In this document: positions 58,202 to 64,000 of the stretch, one piece after another
Layout of the letters: the number at the start of each line of letters is the position of its first letter
Numbering within the stretch: position 1 is the stretch's first letter
Source: Caulobacter sp. 17J80-11
Lineage (GTDB): Bacteria > Pseudomonadota > Alphaproteobacteria > Caulobacterales > Caulobacteraceae
Direction: 5' to 3'
Assembly (NCBI RefSeq): GCF_014349105.1
Contig: NZ_JACSJI010000010.1
Coordinates: 96,803-160,802 of the forward strand
Length of the DNA: 64,000 bases
The notes under the pieces: generated by a model
Databases searched by the model: none
Told to the model about the DNA's origin: nothing
Seen by the model: only the letters and a program-made list of their open reading frames with translations
Program-made: the position numbers and the translations under genes

Positions 58202-58856
58202 GCGCGGACCTGAGCCGGGTCGAGACCTGGATCTTCGACCTCGACAACACGCTCTACCCGGCCGAGTGCGAGTACATGGCCCTGATCGAAGGCAAGATGA
58301 CCGCCTTCGTCATGCGCGAGACCGGCCTGCCGCGCGACGAGGCCAAGGCCTTGCAGAAACGCTATCTGCACGAGCACGGCACCACCCTGGCCGGCCTGAT
58401 GGCCCACCACGGCGTGGATCCGCGCGCCTTCCTCGACGAGGTGCACGACGTGGCCATGGACCGGCTGACGCCGGACCCGGCCCTGCTCGCGGCCTTGGCG
58501 CGGCTGCCGGGACGGCGTCTGGTGTTCACCAACGGCGGCTCCAAGCACGCCGAACGTGTGCTGGAGCGCCTGCAGATCGGCGACCTGTTCGAGGACGTCT
58601 TCCACCTGGAGGCGGCCGACTTCGTGCCCAAGCCGGCCCAGGCCACCTACGAGAACCTGGTGCGCATCCACGGCGTGGATCCGCGCGCCGCGGCCTTCTT
58701 CGAAGACAGCGAACGCAACCTGAAGCCGGCCGCCGTGCTGGGCATGGCCACCGTCCTGGTCGGCGCCCACGCGGCCCTGTCCAGCGCCGACTTCGTCCAC
58801 CACCGAACCGACAAACTCCCGCCGTTCCTGATGAACGCGCGGATCAGGACCGCCGC

Positions 58857-58860
<4 letters not shown>
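58198..58860 (+). CDS. HAD family pyrimidine 5'-nucleotidase
   Basis: The 220-residue HAD hydrolase has motif [11 protein letters not shown] (nucleophile D14, D16), motif II FTNGG, a Lys in [11 protein letters not shown] and motif [14 protein letters not shown]. This pattern is that of Sdt1/YjjG-like pyrimidine 5'-nucleotidases. It removes phosphate from nucleoside monophosphates in the cytosol. It overlaps argB by four bases upstream and dapD by four bases downstream, so all three are translationally coupled; HAD enzymes commonly occupy this position in alphaproteobacteria. Confidence 0.9.
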
Positions 58861-59696
<836 letters not shown>

Positions 59697-59734
59697 CAGA
59701 TCTCCCTCCCCTTCATGGGAGGGAGAATCCAGTC

Positions 59735-60598
59735 TCACCCGCCCTGAAGCGAGTTCCAGGTGCGCCCGGTCGAGGCCGGGGCCGGGGCGGCGGTCTTGGC
59801 GCGCAGCCAGGCCAGGTTCTTTTCCGCCTGCTCGGGCGGCAGGTCCTCGCGGATCAGCCGCTCGGCCTCGGCGGTCTTGCCCTGCAGGCCCAGCACCAGG
59901 GCCAGATTCTGGCGGGTCTGCAGGCTCGCGCCCGGACGGGCCACGGCCTGGCGCAGCAGGGTCTCGGCCTGGGCCGCGTTGCCGTTCGCCGCGTAGCTGA
60001 GCGCCAGGTTGGTCAGCACCGCCGGATTTTCCGGCGACAGCTTCAGAGCCTCTTTCCAGACGACCACGGCGTCGTCGTGGCGGCTGACCTGCTCGTAGGC
60101 CACGCCCAGCAACGAGGGAGCGCGCCAGTCCTTGGGCGCGGCGGCCATCGCCTTTTTCAGCGGATCGATGGCGTAGAAGCCCTGGCCGCGGCCGATGTGC
60201 GCCCGGCCCAGCTCCAGCATGGCCTCGACATTGCCCGGATCCGTCACCAGCACGCGGTCGGCGGCGGCGGCGGCCTCGGGATAGCGTTCCATAGCGCGCA
60301 GGGCGGCCGACAGCTTCACGCCCGCCTCCCCGTCCTGCGGGTCGGCGTCGAACACCGAACCCCAGAAGGCCGCGCGGGCCAGCGGGTCGAGGCGGTCGGC
60401 CTGGGCGCGTTCCTCCTTGCTGGCCTTGCGCGGCGCGGCCGCTGCGGCGGCGGGCGCGGTCTTGCCGGCCGGCGCCTTGGCCGTGGTCTCGGCGGGCGCG
60501 TCCTTCTTCGACTTGCCGAACAGGCCGGCCTGCGCCGGCGCGGCGGCGGCGAAGACCGCCACGGCGACGGTTGCGGCGAACGCCAGCTTGCGCGACAT
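59735..60598 (-). CDS. Periplasmic TPR protein (TadD-like)
   Basis: The 287-residue protein has a signal peptide (KLAFAATVAVAVFAAAAPAQA), an Ala/Lys linker and several TPR units: YPEAAAAADRVLVTDPGN, VEAMLELGRAHIGRGQGFYA, WRAPSLLGVAYEQVSRHDDAV, PAVLTNLALSYAANGNAAQAE and LQTRQNLALVLGLQGKTAEAE. The order and FWGSVFDADPQD resemble TadD-like proteins of Flp pili, but no pilus genes are near. The C-terminus has TWNSLQGG. Presumably a periplasmic scaffold; function unknown. ATG at 60598. Divergent from the aminopeptidase gene. Confidence 0.8.
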   Translation of the reverse strand: MSRKLAFAATVAVAVFAAAAPAQAGLFGKSKKDAPAETTAKAPAGKTAPAAAAAAPRKASKEERAQADRLDPLARAAFWGSVFDADPQDGEAGVKLSAALRAMERYPEAAAAADRVLVTDPGNVEAMLELGRAHIGRGQGFYAIDPLKKAMAAAPKDWRAPSLLGVAYEQVSRHDDAVVVWKEALKLSPENPAVLTNLALSYAANGNAAQAETLLRQAVARPGASLQTRQNLALVLGLQGKTAEAERLIREDLPPEQAEKNLAWLRAKTAAPAPASTGRTWNSLQGG

Positions 60599-60676
60599 CA
60601 GAGCGCCTCCTTGAACCTTCGTCCGGAGGGTCGGCGCGTCGCCCCAAGGAAGCGTTAACAGCCCGTCCGAGGCCCC

Positions 60677-62071
60677 ATGCACGACGTTCTGATCACCGCC
60701 GCCCAATCTGCCGCCGCCATCCCGGTTCAGCTGATGCTGGAGGAGGAGTTCAAGGCGCTGCCCGAGGGCGTGCTGCGCGCCACCTGCGAGGCCCAGCGGT
60801 TCAAGGCGCAGAGCGGACACGTCGCTTCGATCTCGGGACCGGACGGCAAGCTTGAGCGGATCATCTGGGGCCTGGGCGGCAAGCTGGAACCGATGAGCCT
60901 GCGCGCCCTGCCGACCAAGCTGCCGGCCGGCGACTACGTGATCGAGAACCCGCCGGCCGACGCCGGCGAGATGGTCGCCCTGGCCTGGGCGCTGGGGTCG
61001 TACGTGTTCGACCGCTACAAGAAGCGCGAGGACCGGGTCCGTCCGCGCCTCGTCGCGCCGGAAGGCGTGAACCTCGACCACGTCCGCCATGTGGCCGGCG
61101 CCTGCGAGCTGGCGCGCGAGATGGTCGACACCCCGGCCGCCGACATGGGCCCCCTGCAGATCGAAACCATCGCCCGCGAGATCGCCGAGGCGCACGGCGC
61201 GCGGATCGGCGTGGTCACCGGCGCCGACCTGCTGGAGGAGAACTATCCGGCCGTCCACGCCGTGGGCCGCGCCGCCGCCCCGCACCGCGCGCCCCGTGTG
61301 ATCGAGCTGGCCTGGCGCGAGGACCGCGCGGAGCTGCCGCTGATCGCCCTGGTCGGCAAGGGCGTGGTGTTCGATTCCGGCGGCCTGGACATCAAGCCCG
61401 CGTCGGGCATGCGCAACATGAAGAAGGACATGGGCGGCGCCGCCCACGCCCTGGCGCTCGGCCGGCTGATCATGCAGGCGGACCTGCCGGTGCGGCTGGT
61501 CGTGCTGGTCGCGGCGGTGGAGAACGCCATCTCGGGCGACGCCTTCCGGCCCGGCGACGTGCTGTCCACGCGGCTGGGCAAGACCATCGAGATCGGCAAC
61601 ACCGACGCCGAAGGCCGGGTGATCCTGTCGGACGTGCTGGCCCGCGCCGGCGAGCTGGAGCCGACCCTGACCTTCGACTTCGCGACCCTGACGGGCGCCG
61701 CGCGCGTGGCGCTGGGGCCGGAGCTGCCGCCGTTCTACACCGACGACGAGGGCCTGGCGGTGGAGATCGCCGCCGCCGCCAAGGCGCACGCCGACCCGAT
61801 GTGGCGCATGCCGCTGTGGCCCGGCTACCAGGACGCGGTGAAGAGCGACATCGCCGACGTGCGCAACGACTCCGCCGACTGGGCCCAGGCCGGCTCGGTG
61901 ACCGCGGCGCTGTTCCTGAAGCACTTCGCGCCGAAGGCGGGCAGCTGGACCCACTTCGACGTGTTCGCCTGGAACTCGCGCGGGCGGCCGGGCTGGCCGG
62001 TCGGCGGCGAGGCGCAGGCGATCCGCGCGGTGTTCGCGATGCTCGCCAAGCGGTTTCCCGCCGCGCGTTAA
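60677..62071 (+). CDS. Leucyl aminopeptidase family protein (M17)
   Basis: The 464-residue metallopeptidase has VGKGVVFDSGGLDIKP (Lys and Asp ligands), MKKDMGGAAHALALG, the signature NTDAEGRVILSDVL and a TGAARVALG loop, all of M17 peptidases with two zinc ions per site. It removes N-terminal residues from peptides in the cytosol. Its N-terminal domain is shorter than in E. coli PepA. It starts 78 bases from the divergent TPR gene. The next gene, an NlpC/P60 hydrolase, is often next to this peptidase in alphaproteobacteria. Confidence 0.92.
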   Translation: MHDVLITAAQSAAAIPVQLMLEEEFKALPEGVLRATCEAQRFKAQSGHVASISGPDGKLERIIWGLGGKLEPMSLRALPTKLPAGDYVIENPPADAGEMVALAWALGSYVFDRYKKREDRVRPRLVAPEGVNLDHVRHVAGACELAREMVDTPAADMGPLQIETIAREIAEAHGARIGVVTGADLLEENYPAVHAVGRAAAPHRAPRVIELAWREDRAELPLIALVGKGVVFDSGGLDIKPASGMRNMKKDMGGAAHALALGRLIMQADLPVRLVVLVAAVENAISGDAFRPGDVLSTRLGKTIEIGNTDAEGRVILSDVLARAGELEPTLTFDFATLTGAARVALGPELPPFYTDDEGLAVEIAAAAKAHADPMWRMPLWPGYQDAVKSDIADVRNDSADWAQAGSVTAALFLKHFAPKAGSWTHFDVFAWNSRGRPGWPVGGEAQAIRAVFAMLAKRFPAAR

Positions 62072-62133
62072 CCGGGTCTTCGGAACCGGGGACTAAGGAT
62101 CGCGGTCCGCTAGTTCATCGCCCGGAGTCCCCG

Positions 62134-62973
62134 GTGACCGAAGAATTCGATCCCCGCACCACCCTGGCCCGGCCCGATCTGGCCGAGCAGGCCCTGGAAG
62201 GGATCGTGCGCGCCCAGCGTTACGCCGAGCCGAGCCGCCGCCAGTGCGCCGTCGCCGCGACGGCCATCCGCAAGGCGTCCGACGCCGCCTCCGAACAGCA
62301 GGACCAGCTGGTCTTCGGCGAAGCCTTCGACGTGCTCGACGAAAAGGACGGCTGGGTCTGGGGCCGCGCGCGCCGCGACGGCTATGTGGGCTGGGTCGAG
62401 GCCGCCGCCCTGGCCGAGCCGGTGCTGGCGCCGACCCACCGGGTCGCGGCCCTGCGCACCTACGCCTTCGCCGAACCGGACCACAAGTCGGCGGTCGCCG
62501 TGCTGCTGACCCTGAACAGCCTGGTCACGGTCGAGGCCCGCGAGGGACGGTTCGTGAAGATCGCCCGCGCCGGCTGGGTGGTCGAGGACCACCTGGCCGC
62601 CTTCGACATCTTCGAGCGCGACGCCGCCGCCGTCGCCGAACGCTACCTCGGCGCGCCTTACCAGTGGGGCGGACGCGAGAGCCTGGGACTGGACTGCTCG
62701 GGCCTGGTGCAGCAGGCGCTGTACGCCTGCGGCCGCGCCTGCCCGCGCGACGCCGACATGCAGGCCCGCGAGACCGGCGAGACGATCGAGGCCGGCGACG
62801 GCTTCGCGAACCTGCGCCGCGGCGACCTGGTGTTCTGGGAAGACCACGTCGCGCTGATGGTCGACGAGGCCCGCATCATTCACGCCACCTCCTGGCACAT
62901 GCAGGTGGCGGTCGAGCCGCTCGCCGCGGCCGTGGCCCGGGTCGGCGCGCCGACGACCTTCCGCCGCCTCTGA
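62134..62973 (+). CDS. NlpC/P60 family hydrolase with SH3 domains (YkfC/DipA-like)
   Basis: The 279-residue protein has two SH3b-like segments (about 35-85 and 105-150) and an NlpC/P60 catalytic domain: YLGAPYQWGGRESLGLDCSGLVQQAL (C188), FWEDHVALMVDEARIIHAT (H238) and a polar residue after. Such enzymes cleave gamma-D-glutamyl-diaminopimelate bonds; without a signal peptide it would act in cytosolic muropeptide recycling, in line with its place after an M17 peptidase. The start is GTG at 62134 with CGGAG 7 bases upstream; the ORF continues upstream inside the peptidase gene out of frame. Confidence 0.88.
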   Translation: MTEEFDPRTTLARPDLAEQALEGIVRAQRYAEPSRRQCAVAATAIRKASDAASEQQDQLVFGEAFDVLDEKDGWVWGRARRDGYVGWVEAAALAEPVLAPTHRVAALRTYAFAEPDHKSAVAVLLTLNSLVTVEAREGRFVKIARAGWVVEDHLAAFDIFERDAAAVAERYLGAPYQWGGRESLGLDCSGLVQQALYACGRACPRDADMQARETGETIEAGDGFANLRRGDLVFWEDHVALMVDEARIIHATSWHMQVAVEPLAAAVARVGAPTTFRRL

Positions 62974-63049
62974 GGCTCGCGAGCGCCAGCTTGTCAGTCG
63001 GGGCCCTCTAGGCCCACTCTCCCCGCCGAAGCGATCGGGGAGCGTCGGC

Positions 63050-63784
63050 GTGACGAACTTGCTCGTGTTCATTGCGTCCACTGCCCTGATCTACGGCTTC
63101 CTGCGGATGGTCGAGCTGGCGCGTCCGGCGGGCCGGCAGGGGGCCTGGCGGCTGAACGTCGGGATCGGCCTGATCAACCACGCCGGCACCCAGCTGATGC
63201 TGCTGACCGTCGGGCCGGCCACCGCGCTGCTGGTCAACCGCCTGGGCGGCGGCCTGATCGACTTAGGGCCGCTGGGCCTCTGGGGCGTGGCGCTCTACGT
63301 GCTCGTCTCCGACCTCGGCGAATACCTGTTCCACCGCGCCCAGCACGTCGTGCCGTTCCTCTGGCGGCTGCATTCGCTGCACCACAGCGACGCGGCCATG
63401 AACGTGACCACGAGCAACCGCCATCACTGGCTGGACCCGCTGCTGAAGGGCGTGTCGATCTTCGCGATCGTCGGCCTGCTGTTCAGGGTCACGCCCGCGG
63501 CGCTGGCCGCCTACAGCCTGATCTGCTTCTGGCACTACGTCGTGCACGCCAACATCCGGCTAGGCTTCGGCCGCTGGTCCTGGTTGCTGAACGCGCCCCA
63601 GTACCACCGCATGCACCACGCGACGGCCAGCGAGTACCACGACTGCAACTACTCGGCCCTGTTCCCGATCTACGACCTCGTCAGCGGCAAGTACCGCCGG
63701 CCCGAGCCCGGCGAGTTCCCGGAGACCGGCCTCGACGACGGCCGCGCGCCCGCCACCCTGATCGCCGCCGCCACCTGGCGCTGA
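63050..63784 (+). CDS. Fatty acid hydroxylase / sterol desaturase family membrane protein
   Basis: The 244-residue di-iron membrane enzyme has four or more spans and the eight-His signature: HRAQH, HSLHH, and HRMHH with further His in NRHHWLDP and FWHYVVHAN. It oxidises a lipid substrate with O2; which one is not known. The start is GTG at 63050. The C-terminal YDLVSGKYRRPEPGEFPETGL is a usual feature. It is followed by a bidirectional terminator. Sterol desaturase-like proteins in alphaproteobacteria often act on hopanoids or carotenoids, but no such genes are nearby. Confidence 0.9.
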   Translation: MTNLLVFIASTALIYGFLRMVELARPAGRQGAWRLNVGIGLINHAGTQLMLLTVGPATALLVNRLGGGLIDLGPLGLWGVALYVLVSDLGEYLFHRAQHVVPFLWRLHSLHHSDAAMNVTTSNRHHWLDPLLKGVSIFAIVGLLFRVTPAALAAYSLICFWHYVVHANIRLGFGRWSWLLNAPQYHRMHHATASEYHDCNYSALFPIYDLVSGKYRRPEPGEFPETGLDDGRAPATLIAAATWR

Positions 63785-63813
63785 CCGCGCTCGCGCCTCA
63801 GGCCGGACGCATG

Positions 63814-63853
63814 AAAAAGCCCCCGGCGCCGGAGCGTCGGGGGCTCAATTTTC
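63814..63853. terminator. Bidirectional terminator
   Basis: AAAAAGCCCCCG / CGGGGGCT stem with an inner GC loop (GCGCCGGAGCGT), A run on the left and TTTT on the right, so it serves both the hydroxylase and the minus-strand gene that ends at 63869. Confidence 0.85.
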
Positions 63854-63868
63854 AGTCCGTCGCCGGGA

Positions 63869-64000
63869 TCAGCGGGCCGGGGCTTCCGCCTTGCCCGGCT
63901 CGGCCGTGGCGGCCTTCTGGGCGGCCGGCTGGCTCGGGGTGGCGGTCGGAGCGGGGGCGCCCGCAGCGGCGGACGGCTCAGCGCCGGCGGCGGCCGGAGC
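63869..64000 (-). CDS. C-terminal end of an Ala/Pro-rich protein, partial
   Basis: The frame is open from the window end (64000) to TGA at 63869-63871: 43 residues of low-complexity Ala, Pro and Glu (ending KAATAEPGKAEAPAR). It is the tail of a longer protein beyond the window. No function can be said. A terminator follows at 63814-63853. Confidence 0.5.
   Translation of the reverse strand, partial: APAAAGAEPSAAAGAPAPTATPSQPAAQKAATAEPGKAEAPAR

Overview
The window is very G+C-rich and looks like a chromosomal segment of an alphaproteobacterium of the Caulobacteraceae (Caulobacter or Phenylobacterium type). The basis is the rpmH-rnpA-yidC-engB and argB-HAD-dapD runs, Caulobacter-type promoter elements, several GTG starts, and an exopolysaccharide cluster resembling those of Caulobacter. 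No organism was assigned by database search.

Layout. 1-3.9 kb: end of an ABC ATPase and a giant ABC-2 permease fused to an M1 aminopeptidase. 4.1-7.3 kb: a CelD/FemAB-like acetyltransferase, a prolyl-4-hydroxylase-like dioxygenase with Sel1-like repeats and a 17-cysteine copper-storage-like four-helix protein. 7.8-16.3 kb: a phage head remnant (small terminase, large terminase, scaffold-like protein, P22-type coat) that lacks a recognisable portal and is split by four non-phage genes (MBL-fold hydrolase, HxlR regulator, SDR, alpha/beta hydrolase). 16.3-33.5 kb: a Wzx/Wzy-type exopolysaccharide locus: glycosyltransferases, TupA-like ATP-grasp, acyltransferase 3, two O-antigen polymerase/ligase-like proteins, flippase, initiating sugar-phosphate transferase, WecG/TagA-type transferase, Wzc-like tyrosine autokinase, outer-membrane barrel and a short Wza lipoprotein. 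33.7-44 kb: phosphatase, transglutaminase-like protease, SleB hydrolase, pirin, HWE hybrid kinase, glycerate 2-kinase, ArsR with a membrane partner, tRNA-Arg(ACG). 44.2-52 kb: a secreted unknown, P1-family peptidase, gamma-glutamyltransferase, sensor kinase, MerA-like flavoprotein with a TVP38 membrane protein. 52.2-64 kb: rpmH-rnpA-yidC-engB, an amidohydrolase with a coupled mini-protein, argB-HAD-dapD, a TPR protein, leucyl aminopeptidase, NlpC/P60 hydrolase and a fatty acid hydroxylase.

The most distinctive feature is not a gene. Nearly every non-coding gap over about 150 bases is filled by modular palindromic repeats. Family A has CCTCTCCCC-TTGC-GGGAGAGG tips and variable interiors. Family B/C is bounded by AGATCT with a CCCTCGGGCTTGTCCCGAGG core. 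Family D is a two-hairpin unit found inside family A elements at two loci. Some copies run into coding sequence and supply in-frame C-terminal tails (small terminase, WecG-type transferase, a 50-residue membrane protein), and an unrelated RQAQDE repeat lies inside the scaffold gene.

The four-gene insert in the phage module has divergent and convergent transcription, an inverted repeat fitting an HxlR operator, and at its left edge a truncated reading frame that begins like the scaffold gene. This suggests replacement of the portal region by a small cargo island. Coordinates, motifs and spacings were read by eye; no homology or structure computation was run.
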